From NCBI RefSeq assembly GCF_000300875.1, contig NZ_AMSG01000002.1, positions 149,842 to 213,841 on the forward strand: 64,000 nucleotides of DNA. The letters run 5' to 3'. This document shows positions 54,473 to 63,189 of the stretch, in pieces. Numbering within the stretch: position 1 is the first letter of the stretch; each line of letters begins with the position of its first letter. The notes beneath the pieces were generated by a model. The model ran no database searches. It was not told the DNA's origin and was given only the letters and a program-made list of their open reading frames with translations. The translations under genes and the position numbers were made by a program. This stretch comes from Galbibacter marinus. GTDB lineage: Bacteria; Bacteroidota; Bacteroidia; Flavobacteriales; Flavobacteriaceae.

Positions 54473-54501
54473 CAAATATAATTATTTTTATTGATAATCA
54501 A
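54473..54501 (-). promoter_or_regulatory. Promoter of the DUF2975-XRE pair
   Basis: On the minus strand: TTG (54501-54499), 18 bases, TATATTTG (54480-54473). It predicts a leader of about 22 bases. Confidence 0.55.
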
Positions 54502-54654
54502 TAAAAATTTTACCATTAACAAATTAATTTTAATGATAAATGGTATGGTTCTGTTTGCTCTTTTTTCAGTTTTGTGGTTTTTTAATAGATTAGAAAGTTA
54601 GTATTATAAGCTTGTGCCAAAAGTTGATTTATTAAATATACGTTGGAATTAAGA

Positions 54655-55632
54655 TTACGCAGTATACCTCCTGTTGTATTTATAGCGATATTGAACAGGA
54701 GTAAGCCCTGTGTATTTTCTGAAAATATTTCTGAACGCTTTAGTGTCCATATAACCAACATCGTACATCACCTCTGAAATATTATCTCGACTATTTTCAA
54801 AGCTCCGTTTTGCAGCCTCGACTTTAACTCGCTGTAAGTATTCTAGCACTGTATTATCAGTAGCCTGTTTAAAACGTCTTTCAAAGCTCCTTCTACTAAT
54901 GGCTACCATACTGGCTAATTCATCCACAGTGATTTTTTTGTGATAGTTTTTTTCAATGAAGAGTTGTGCTTTTTTAACTTCCTTATCCTGATGATTTTTT
55001 TGCCCTTTGAATATCATAAAGGCATTTTGACTGTTACGGTCTATATCAATACTAAAGTATTTGGCTGTCATAATGGCCATTTCTCTATTAGTATATTTTT
55101 CAACTAAATATATCAATAGATTCCAAAGTGATACAGCTCCACCGCTAGAGTATATTCCATCATCCTCGGTGATTACTGCGCCATCCACTAATTCGACTTT
55201 AGGATAAGTAGACTTAAATTCTGAATAATACGCCCAATGAGTAGAACATTTTTTTCCGTTAAGTAAACCCGTTTCTGCAAGCAAAAAGGCCCCAACGCAA
55301 AGTGTGGCAATTTCTGCTCCTTTATCACGTTGCTTCTTTATCCATGGGGTGGTCCTTTTATTGATCTCAATGGCTGCTTTCAAATCCCCATATAAGGGTG
55401 GAATGATAACCAAATCGACATCAATGGGCTCGTCAATATCTATGTCTGTTTTTATGAAGGTTATTCCGTCCTGTAATGGGACGTGTTCTTTGCATCCAAC
55501 TAGTTGAATATCGAAAAACGGAGCTTTCCCACTACCAACTAAAAACTTATTAACGGTATTAAATACATAACGAGTACTTGTGACTGCTGCAGACACCGCA
55601 GCTTCTGGAATTAAGAGGGCTATTTTTAACAT
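54655..55632 (-). CDS. GlxA-like regulator (DJ-1/PfpI domain plus AraC HTH)
   Basis: A 325-residue transcription factor. Residues about 3-190 are a DJ-1/PfpI amidotransferase-like sensor with the conserved cysteine C112 in ATLCVGAFLLAETG. Residues about 220-320 hold an AraC HTH (FERRFKQATDNTVLEYLQRVKVEAAKRSFE). These regulators respond to small molecules; the effector is unknown. The -7 box overlaps a palindrome at the start, consistent with autoregulation. Confidence 0.85.
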   Translation of the reverse strand: MLKIALLIPEAAVSAAVTSTRYVFNTVNKFLVGSGKAPFFDIQLVGCKEHVPLQDGITFIKTDIDIDEPIDVDLVIIPPLYGDLKAAIEINKRTTPWIKKQRDKGAEIATLCVGAFLLAETGLLNGKKCSTHWAYYSEFKSTYPKVELVDGAVITEDDGIYSSGGAVSLWNLLIYLVEKYTNREMAIMTAKYFSIDIDRNSQNAFMIFKGQKNHQDKEVKKAQLFIEKNYHKKITVDELASMVAISRRSFERRFKQATDNTVLEYLQRVKVEAAKRSFENSRDNISEVMYDVGYMDTKAFRNIFRKYTGLTPVQYRYKYNRRYTA

Positions 55633-55648
55633 AGTATCAAATATACTA
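55632..55648. promoter_or_regulatory. Palindrome overlapping the GlxA-like promoter box
   Basis: TAGTAT-CAAAT-ATACTA, a 6-bp inverted repeat, lies over the minus-strand box TATATTTG (55645-55638) and touches the start codon. It is a candidate autoregulatory site. Confidence 0.4.
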
Positions 55649-55847
55649 ATTTTTTGGCGTGAATGACCCCGTGGTTATATCTTTTCGCAGTTTCAACAAA
55701 ATGTATCCTGAAAATTCACCTTTTTCACGTCAGAAAAATCTTGTGTAGAAATTGAAATTCATTTAGATTTACCAATTAATTATGGCGTCTCAAAGTTTTA
55801 AAAAGACGCTTTATAGTGTTTAATCATTTAAAGCTAATCAACTATCA

Positions 55848-56663
55848 ATGAAGACAAAACTTCTTATTCTTTGTAGTATAGTATTTCTGACTACCACATC
55901 TACTCAAGCCCAGTTTTGGAAAAAAATCCAACAGAAAGTCGAGGATAAAGCCGCCGAGAAAGTCGATAAAGTCTTAAGCGGATCTGAAGAGACCTCCGAA
56001 CAAGGTGCAGAGGCTTCTTCAAAACGTGAAACTCCATATATAGAAGAAGTATTTACCTTTGAGCCTGGAGGTACCTTAATTTTTGAAGATCAATTCATCG
56101 ATGCCCAAAAAGGCTTAATGCCTGAATACTGGAAAACCTCTGGTAATGGTAGTATTGTTGAATTGGATGCCTACCCTGGGAAATGGGTAATGATGGGAGA
56201 AAATTCTACCTTCAAGCTCGATACCTTGATAAAAGTACCTGAGAATTTTACCATAGAATTTGATTTGATTACCAGCAGTGATAAAGCAGAGGATATTGGA
56301 AGCATGAATTTTGGGTTTGCTAAAGATAATAGCGTGAGATCGACTCTATTGGATGCATACAATCATGGTGCGGTAACTTCTACGAAGTTTCATTTTCACA
56401 ATCAGGACATTACACACTCAAGTAAAGACATGGATGCCTATCACACCTTAAATTTTCCATTTAAAAGTTATTCCAACACAAAGATCCGTGTATCTATCGT
56501 AGTACAAGGAAAAGAAATGCGAGTTTATTTGGACAAATCAAAGGTTCTCGACCGTACTATGTTTGCTACAGGAACCTCAAAATTCTTTTATATCACTGCC
56601 CCTTTCAAGTATGATAAGGAATCAAGAGTGTTTTTCGGAAACTTTAAGATGGCTGCCCTGTAA
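55848..56663 (+). CDS. Secreted lectin-like protein, lacking an OmpA domain
   Basis: A 271-residue exported protein. The signal peptide ends near residue 22 (STQAQ). A charged helical stretch (KKIQQKVEDKAAEKVDKVLSG) follows, then a beta-rich domain of about 200 residues (TLIFEDQFIDAQKGLMPEYW, then FTIEFDLI) resembling a concanavalin-like sandwich. The same arrangement is the N-terminal part of OmpA-family proteins in Bacteroidota, but here the protein ends without the peptidoglycan-binding OmpA domain. No frameshift was seen. It is convergent with the HMA gene, 10 bases apart. Confidence 0.65.
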   Translation: MKTKLLILCSIVFLTTTSTQAQFWKKIQQKVEDKAAEKVDKVLSGSEETSEQGAEASSKRETPYIEEVFTFEPGGTLIFEDQFIDAQKGLMPEYWKTSGNGSIVELDAYPGKWVMMGENSTFKLDTLIKVPENFTIEFDLITSSDKAEDIGSMNFGFAKDNSVRSTLLDAYNHGAVTSTKFHFHNQDITHSSKDMDAYHTLNFPFKSYSNTKIRVSIVVQGKEMRVYLDKSKVLDRTMFATGTSKFFYITAPFKYDKESRVFFGNFKMAAL

Positions 56664-56673
56664 TGCCCCAATT

Positions 56674-57027
56674 CTAATGATGATCCATTTCTTTAGTGGT
56701 TGGATCACGATATAAACAACAAGGAGGTAAGTTTTGATAACTTGCCTCTTCTGCTATATATTCCTTTGTATCATGTCCTACCTCAGCAATGGCTGATTGA
56801 ATATCCTTAAGGTTTGTTTTATTCTCATTGTAAATGAGCGTTAATTGGTTAGAGGGAATATCCCAAGAAGCATATTTAACTCCTTTTACCTTAATGGCAG
56901 CCTTTTCAATTCGCTTTTGACACATTTGGCAATTAGCTTCCACTAGAATGGTTTCATTTTTGTTCTTGTCCTGAGCAGAAAGAGAAAAACTGATCAAGCA
57001 AATCATAAGAATAAGTCTTAATTTCAT
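56674..57027 (-). CDS. Periplasmic HMA-type metal-binding protein
   Basis: A 117-residue exported protein (signal peptide 1-19, SLSAQ). The heavy-metal-associated fold has CQMCQKRIE with C33 and C36 in place of the usual GMTCxxC, and GVKYASWDIPSNQLTL follows. The C-terminus adds LPPCC and DHH, possible extra metal ligands. It lies 18 bases after the TonB receptor stop and is probably co-transcribed with it; it may pass copper or a similar soft metal on from the receptor. Confidence 0.8.
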   Translation of the reverse strand: MKLRLILMICLISFSLSAQDKNKNETILVEANCQMCQKRIEKAAIKVKGVKYASWDIPSNQLTLIYNENKTNLKDIQSAIAEVGHDTKEYIAEEASYQNLPPCCLYRDPTTKEMDHH

Positions 57028-57045
57028 GTTTTATATATTTAATGA

Positions 57046-59292
57046 TTAATTTAATTTATATCGAAAACCGATATAATAGACTCCCGATAAAACAGGTGCA
57101 TAGTTCATACTGGCATCGAAATTAGGTCCAAACGGATTATTAGATGCTATGATAGGCTCTTTTTGCGCATAATTTGTAATGTTTTCTCCACCAATATAAA
57201 GTTCAAAAGTATTGCTTAGTACTCGAGTGATTTGGGCATTGAGTAGGACATAGGATGGACTGTAGGTCCCAAATGAATTCGTAAATAGATCCAAATTACT
57301 ACGAGGTATCCGTTGTTCTCCTTGCCAATGGATGGTGGTATCAAATCGCCACTGCTTTCCAATAGGACTTCTTACAGTTTGGTAGCTTAAATTAGAAAAA
57401 AAGCGGTGTTTTGGTTGTAGTGGTTTATCTAGTTTGGCTGCTTTGTAATCTGTCTTGACTTGATATCTTTTATAGGTTGCTCTAAGTTGAAGATTTTGAA
57501 TTAATTCATAGCTTAGATCGATCTGGAAACTGTTGGAGTAACTTTTTCCTTCTAAATTGTAAAAGGAAATTTCTGTAGGTGTTTCCCAATCAACCACCAC
57601 CTGATTCTCAAACTGAGTTCTATAGAAGTCGGCAGATAACACCATCAGTCGTTTGTTTAGGTATAACTTTTGGGTAAAACTAAGTCCGTAATTCCATGCG
57701 ATTTCTGGTTGTAAGCCGTAAGCACTTGCATTTGAGTTCTCAATAAGTATCTCTCTGGAGGAATTAAATAGTTTTTGATTTTCTGCCAATATCTTCGCAC
57801 TGCGTTTTCCTCTACCTATCGATGCTCGTAAGGCTCCCTTATCCCATATAGCATACCGTAAATGAAGACGTGGACTAAAAAAACCATCTAGGTGATTGTG
57901 AATGTCAAAGCGAATTCCCGCCACCATGCTAAACTTATCTAAATCGGAATATGTATATTCAAAAAAGGCTCCCATTGAGTTCTCTCTACGATCCAAAGGG
58001 GATGAATTTAAGCGTTCTTTGTAATTATCCGCCATATAATTTATTCCCGTTTTGTATTTATGCATGGTGCTTCCTATTATGCTACTAAAAATAAGATTCC
58101 CATAGAAGGAGCTTTGTTGAATGTCATAAGTTCTAAGGCCGTAATAAGCATCTTGTTTATGATAGGTATAAGCCATTTGTAATCCAATACTTTGGTAGGG
58201 TAAATCAGCAAAGACATATCCTACTTTAGATGAAATGTCAAAGCGATCTGAATCATGCTCGCTTCCCCAATGCTCGGTAGATAATTTATCGCTGTTTTTA
58301 TCGAAGTGCATTTCTCCAGTTTGTTTGTGGTCTCTAAGGTACTGCCAGTTTAAAAAGCTTATCCAGCCACTGTTAGGGTCACCGTATTGCCAACGGTTCA
58401 TAAGATTAATTTGCTCTGATAGGGGGGTGTCCAAAAAACCGTCATTATTATCGTCCACCCTTGCCATACGTGTATTGGCATGAAAAAATATTCCAGTGGA
58501 TAATTTATTTGTGAGAAATGTATTCCACCTACTGTTTAATTCAAACCTAGCAAAATTATTGCCATATAGATTTAAGAAAAACTGCTGATCTGTTAGGGGC
58601 TGTCTCAGGGTGGTATTAATTTGCCCAGAAATGCTTTCATAACCATTTACAACGCTTCCCATCCCTTTGGTGATTTGGATACTTTCTATCCAATTTCCAG
58701 GAATAAAAGATAGGCCATGGGCCGAGGATGCACCCCGAGTGCTCGGTATATTATCTTGGGTAATTAAAAGATATGGACTATTAAGACCTAACATTTGAAT
58801 TTGTTTGGTTCCAGTGATAGCATCTGCGATATTGACATCCACGGCAGGATTGGTTTCAAAACTCTCAGATAAATTACAACAAGCAGCTTTGAGCATTTCA
58901 CGACTATCTACCGTTACAACATTTTGAACATCAAATAAGGAGCGTTGCACAGAGGAATTATCCTTAGAAATCACTACTTCTTGTAATTCAATTTCTGGTT
59001 TAAGGATAAGTAAACCTAGATTAGGGCGATTCACAAGTAAAGTATCATTTCTAAAATTAGAATAATGAACAACTAGTCTATTAGAGGAAGGACTTGTTAA
59101 AATTTTAAACTTCCCTTCTATGTCGGTTAAAACGGAGTCCTTATTATTTAACCATGAGACTTTCGCACCACTTAAAGGAAATAATTTTTGGCCGTGATTG
59201 TAAGCCTTTAGGGTCCCTTGTATTTGAATTTGAGCATGTCCATGTAGAAGTCCTACTATTGAAAATAAAATAAAGAATAGAACCGTTTTCAT
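57046..59292 (-). CDS. TonB-dependent receptor, probably for metal uptake
   Basis: A 748-residue outer-membrane receptor. It has a signal peptide (about 1-20), then a carboxypeptidase-like regulatory domain, a plug starting near residue 135 (KAACCNLSESFETNPAVDVN) with TGTKQIQMLGL, and a C-terminal barrel. The CCNLSESFETN plug block, with its paired cysteines, is typical of receptors found beside HMA proteins. Copper is the likely ligand by this context, but a siderophore or other chelate is not excluded. It is the first gene of the pair. Confidence 0.85.
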   Translation of the reverse strand: MKTVLFFILFSIVGLLHGHAQIQIQGTLKAYNHGQKLFPLSGAKVSWLNNKDSVLTDIEGKFKILTSPSSNRLVVHYSNFRNDTLLVNRPNLGLLILKPEIELQEVVISKDNSSVQRSLFDVQNVVTVDSREMLKAACCNLSESFETNPAVDVNIADAITGTKQIQMLGLNSPYLLITQDNIPSTRGASSAHGLSFIPGNWIESIQITKGMGSVVNGYESISGQINTTLRQPLTDQQFFLNLYGNNFARFELNSRWNTFLTNKLSTGIFFHANTRMARVDDNNDGFLDTPLSEQINLMNRWQYGDPNSGWISFLNWQYLRDHKQTGEMHFDKNSDKLSTEHWGSEHDSDRFDISSKVGYVFADLPYQSIGLQMAYTYHKQDAYYGLRTYDIQQSSFYGNLIFSSIIGSTMHKYKTGINYMADNYKERLNSSPLDRRENSMGAFFEYTYSDLDKFSMVAGIRFDIHNHLDGFFSPRLHLRYAIWDKGALRASIGRGKRSAKILAENQKLFNSSREILIENSNASAYGLQPEIAWNYGLSFTQKLYLNKRLMVLSADFYRTQFENQVVVDWETPTEISFYNLEGKSYSNSFQIDLSYELIQNLQLRATYKRYQVKTDYKAAKLDKPLQPKHRFFSNLSYQTVRSPIGKQWRFDTTIHWQGEQRIPRSNLDLFTNSFGTYSPSYVLLNAQITRVLSNTFELYIGGENITNYAQKEPIIASNNPFGPNFDASMNYAPVLSGVYYIGFRYKLN

Positions 59293-59598
59293 TATGCTGA
59301 TGTGATTGTTTGGTTTGGTTGTGGCGGTAAAAATAGACCAATATAAAGAGACGCAGCATTGAGTTCGATGTAAATGGCAATTCTACCGACATAACCAAAT
59401 CGTATTTCGTAGATTATCTTTGCCATTTATAGAAATTACCAATAAGCATTTCCTTTTTAAATTACTTTTATCGGGAGAATAGCTCAAACACCTAATAATA
59501 TCTAGGGATCTGGAAATTAGGCAGTGCAGTTTAATTCCAATAAATACACATCCCAATAATAGAGATGTTTTCAACATACCTTTTTTTAGTATACAACT
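59293..59598. other. Gap between the TonB receptor and CapK-like genes
   Basis: This is about 306 bases between divergent genes. Only a weak hairpin (ACATC/GATGT near 59548-59566) is seen; two overlapping minus-strand frames here look random. No clear promoter consensus was found. Confidence 0.5.
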
Positions 59599-60906
59599 AT
59601 GAGTGTAATCAATACTGTTCGACGCCAATCATTTTGGGCACTTGATTTCTTAAAAGGCTCCAAAATTATTAAAAGAGTAAACGACATTGCATTTATTCTT
59701 GAAAATTATCAGGATCCAGAATCTATTAGGTTACGTGCACTACGATTGAAAAATTTGATCAAGCATGCTACTGAATCCGTTCCGTTTTATATGGAGTTGG
59801 AAAATGTCCGAGAGTTATCGGACTTTCCCATTATCAACAAAAATCTAATACGTGATAATTTTGACGCCTTTAGATCTAGTGAGTTTGATGGAGCCGCACT
59901 ATTCTCCAAATATACAAGTGGTTCAACTGGAACCCCGTTTCGGATATACCACGATAAGTATAAAAAATTACAGAATACCGCCGATACTCTTTACTTTGCC
60001 AAAAAGGCAGGGTTCGAACTAGGTCAAAAATTAGTGTACCTACGGCACTGGGATCAATACAATAGAAAGAATAAGTTAGCCGCCTTTGTACAAAACATTC
60101 TAATGCATCCAGTGTCTAATTTAAAGGACGAGCAGATTGCAGATTTAATTCAAAAAATCACTACGGATAAAAGCCCGAAGGCTATGCTTAGCTATGCTTC
60201 AGCACTAACCACAATTTGCAATTACCTCACCAAGATTGAATCCGATCCAATAGATGCAAACATGAAGTCTATTATTGCCATGTCAGAATATTTAAGCCCT
60301 GATATTAAGGAGCAACTTAAGTTTTACTTTGGAGTTGAAGGTCTTTCCCGTTATTCCAATGTGGAAAATGGTATTATTGCTCAACAATTTCCAGGGAGTC
60401 CTATATTTCATATCAATTGGGCTAGTTACAATGTTGAAATATTGGAATTGGACAGTGACAAGCCTGTGGCAATAGGAAAGCCAGGTAGAATAGTAATTAC
60501 CGATTTATACAATTACAGCATGCCGTTAATTCGCTATGATACTGGAGATATTGGATACTTAAAGAATGATGATCCATTTAACGGGGCACCTTATTTGCAA
60601 CATGTGGAAGGGAGAAAAATGGACATGATCTACAATACCCAAGGAGAACTCATTACCTCCTACATTACCTATCACTTACTTAAGTATGATAAGATTAAAC
60701 AGTTCCAACTTATACAAGAGAACCACAATACCTATATTATTAAACTTAATGTTTATAATGATTTTGATCAGCAAAATTATATCATAGATGAATTCAAAAA
60801 CCATCTTGGAGAAGATGCTAATATTAAGGTCATTTATGTCAATGATATCCCTTTACTTCACTCAGGAAAACGAAAATTAGTCATCAACAAAATGCATTCG
60901 AAGTAA
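59599..60906 (+). CDS. CapK/PaaK-like adenylate-forming enzyme
   Basis: A 435-residue member of the phenylacetate-CoA ligase family as found in polysaccharide clusters (CapK). The ATP-binding motif is YTSGSTGTPF; the adenylate region shows RYSNVENG and YDTGDIGYL. No CoA ligase partner is nearby. These proteins probably activate an acyl or amino acid group that decorates a glycan, which fits the following beta-helix and GT4 genes. It is the start of the cluster within this window. Confidence 0.85.
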   Translation: MSVINTVRRQSFWALDFLKGSKIIKRVNDIAFILENYQDPESIRLRALRLKNLIKHATESVPFYMELENVRELSDFPIINKNLIRDNFDAFRSSEFDGAALFSKYTSGSTGTPFRIYHDKYKKLQNTADTLYFAKKAGFELGQKLVYLRHWDQYNRKNKLAAFVQNILMHPVSNLKDEQIADLIQKITTDKSPKAMLSYASALTTICNYLTKIESDPIDANMKSIIAMSEYLSPDIKEQLKFYFGVEGLSRYSNVENGIIAQQFPGSPIFHINWASYNVEILELDSDKPVAIGKPGRIVITDLYNYSMPLIRYDTGDIGYLKNDDPFNGAPYLQHVEGRKMDMIYNTQGELITSYITYHLLKYDKIKQFQLIQENHNTYIIKLNVYNDFDQQNYIIDEFKNHLGEDANIKVIYVNDIPLLHSGKRKLVINKMHSK

Positions 60907-61215
60907 TTGGTTCAGTTTCTTCGTCATAAGAGTGTAAGATTTTTCTTGATGACCTTCTTATTTTTCGTCCTAAATATCGGCACAAACGACTGATTTTCAT
61001 TCTTTTATATGTTAAAAGTATTTTTTAATGTATGTTTAATGCATTGAAATACAATGAATTGCATTTTAATCACAATTTTTAACAGTTTATGCGTAGTCTT
61101 AAGCAATCTAAATCAAGCAATTAAGCGTATAATTACAAAAGAATTGTGGTTTGTCGATGAAAAGTGCATTTCATCTATTTTTTTGACAAGCCCTAATGTA
61201 TAATTATTAATAAAA
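60907..61215. other. Gap upstream of the beta-helix lipoprotein
   Basis: This is about 309 AT-rich bases. It holds nested inverted repeats at 61038-61065 (AATGCA with TGCATT outside, CATTG with CAATG inside). No clear promoter matched the consensus. Confidence 0.45.
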
Positions 61216-61227
61216 TTGAACTTAGCC

Positions 61228-63120
61228 ATGTATAAAAGAAGTTGGTTGATGCTGCTATTCGTAAGTTTAGTGTTTATGTTTATTTCCTGTGATGACGATC
61301 AGGTATTAGATGGGTTTTTAAACGGAGATGATGAGAACTCTGAAATAATTGATCCTGATCCCGAACCTGGAACGGATGATCCCTATAATGTCATTACAGA
61401 TGCTGTTGATATTCCATGTGATTATGATTTTACAACTACAACGGTGAATGCATCCTTAAATATTAGTTGTGATTACGATCTTAAAGGTCAACGTATAAGT
61501 TTACCAGATGGAGTTAAGCTTAATTTTGATGGAGGTAAAATCACCAACGGTAGTTTGGTTTTTTCCTCAAAGGGGGTCATCGACGGACAATTACTCAATA
61601 TTGATCTTCAAGTAGAGGGAGATTTAGCTATTGAACATCCCCATTTTATCTTTGTGCCTTCTCGTTGGGACATGGTTCAAGGAAAAACCACGGATGATAA
61701 AGCTTTCCAAAATAAAGAAAATCTAAATACTGCCATTGAACTTACGCATGATTTAGGTATGGAAGTATTTGAAATCGATAAATTAGATGCATACTTTTTT
61801 GGAAGAAGACTTACCTCACATGCTCCTTTTTCCTATGAGGATAACTCTATTAAGGTGCCTTCTAACACTCATTTTCTTATGAGTGATAATACCTTTATCC
61901 GTGTACAACCAACAAACAATCCGTTTAGCCGTTTGCTTATGACCTTTAAGGCACAAAATGTGATTATTGAAGGTGGAAACCTAGTAGGTGACCGTTATTT
62001 ACATGATTATTCAAATGTTACCGATGAGACAGGGGTTTCCAGAAATACTCATGGGTATGGTTCACTTGTTAATATAGCTGGATCTCAGAATATAACAGTG
62101 GATAATGTCAATATCTATGAAGGAGAAGGCGATGGTGTTTTAGTTCAGATTTCAGCCATTAGAAATACGGACGGTTCAATAAAGCCAGGTGAAATGGAGT
62201 CTTCAAATGTTGTAATTAAGAATAGCTTAATTGATAAATGTAGAAGAAATAACTTCTCTATCATTGATGCTAATGGGGTGATTATAGAAAATAATGTGAT
62301 TTCTAATGCAGGCGGTGAAGATGAAAGTGGACAAGATTATGCAGGTACTGCTCCTGAAGTTGGAATCGATTTAGAAGCATATCGAGAGCGTAGAGCTGAT
62401 GGTAGTCTATATAAATATGAAAGAGTTACCAATGTAACCATAAGAAACAATAAATTTGTTGGAAATGATGTAGCCGATGTGATTGTTTATACCGCTAGCT
62501 TTGTTGATATTATAGGGAATACCTTTGACAATAGGGTAGGAGTTCATGCTGGTCATGATGTGAAAATCGCCAATAATGAATTTACCGCTGGTGATAGAAT
62601 TACAACCCAAATTGCAGTGAGCTTTGATAATTTTATTGTGAACGATACAGAACATTTAACGTATAATATAGAAGTGACGGGAAATACCATTTCAGGCTAT
62701 GATACCTCTATGAAAGTCGGTACTCAAAATGTAACTGTTTCTGAAAATAAATTATATGATTTTGTGACAGGTATTAACATCACTGATATTGAAAATGCTC
62801 AAATCTCAAATAATACCTTGGAGAGTAATAGAAGTGTTAGCTATGGTTATTTTTCTAGAGGTAATTCTATTGCCAAAAATGTGACCATTAAAGGTGATAA
62901 AATTAGTGTACAACACCGTCCAATATATTTGAATGATTTAAACAAGAGATTGTCGGGCAGTGTTGATAGATTGTTGTTCGATAACTGTACCTTCTTGTCT
63001 AATAGAGAATTATATATTTATAATAGTAAAAATATAACCATTCAAAATTCAGAAATAAGTGAAAGAGTAGAAGCTGTAAATTCTGAGAATATTGTATTGA
63101 CCAATAATCAGATTCTATAG
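61228..63120 (+). CDS. Surface lipoprotein with right-handed parallel beta-helix
   Basis: A 630-residue lipoprotein (lipobox FISC near residue 21, then an acidic spacer DDDQVLDGF...DPDPEPGTDD). The region from about residue 160 to the end has repeated NxxIxxNxI turns (VIIENNVISNAGG, VTIRNNKFVGN, ITIQNSEISE) of a pectate lyase-like beta-helix. Such proteins bind or modify polysaccharides and often lie in exopolysaccharide clusters. The preferred start is the ATG at 61228; a TTG at 61216 adds four residues. The enzymatic activity, if any, is unclear. Confidence 0.8.
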   Translation: MYKRSWLMLLFVSLVFMFISCDDDQVLDGFLNGDDENSEIIDPDPEPGTDDPYNVITDAVDIPCDYDFTTTTVNASLNISCDYDLKGQRISLPDGVKLNFDGGKITNGSLVFSSKGVIDGQLLNIDLQVEGDLAIEHPHFIFVPSRWDMVQGKTTDDKAFQNKENLNTAIELTHDLGMEVFEIDKLDAYFFGRRLTSHAPFSYEDNSIKVPSNTHFLMSDNTFIRVQPTNNPFSRLLMTFKAQNVIIEGGNLVGDRYLHDYSNVTDETGVSRNTHGYGSLVNIAGSQNITVDNVNIYEGEGDGVLVQISAIRNTDGSIKPGEMESSNVVIKNSLIDKCRRNNFSIIDANGVIIENNVISNAGGEDESGQDYAGTAPEVGIDLEAYRERRADGSLYKYERVTNVTIRNNKFVGNDVADVIVYTASFVDIIGNTFDNRVGVHAGHDVKIANNEFTAGDRITTQIAVSFDNFIVNDTEHLTYNIEVTGNTISGYDTSMKVGTQNVTVSENKLYDFVTGINITDIENAQISNNTLESNRSVSYGYFSRGNSIAKNVTIKGDKISVQHRPIYLNDLNKRLSGSVDRLLFDNCTFLSNRELYIYNSKNITIQNSEISERVEAVNSENIVLTNNQIL

Positions 63121-63146
63121 TTCAATTGAATCATAGTTTAAATTTG

Positions 63147-63178
63147 ACCATCCCATTGTATTTTGGGGTGGTTTTTTT
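63147..63178. terminator. Terminator after the beta-helix gene
   Basis: An 8-bp stem (63147-63154 with 63165-63172, one G-U), a ten-base loop and a T run to 63178. It lies 12 bases from the convergent GT4 stop. Confidence 0.75.
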
Positions 63179-63189
63179 ATATTAGAATT

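Noticed and set aside
59144-59628. Two minus-strand open frames (59144-59398 and 59383-59628)
   Set aside because: The first overlaps the N-terminal end of the TonB receptor in another frame and the second overlaps the CapK-like start. Neither has a recognisable product.
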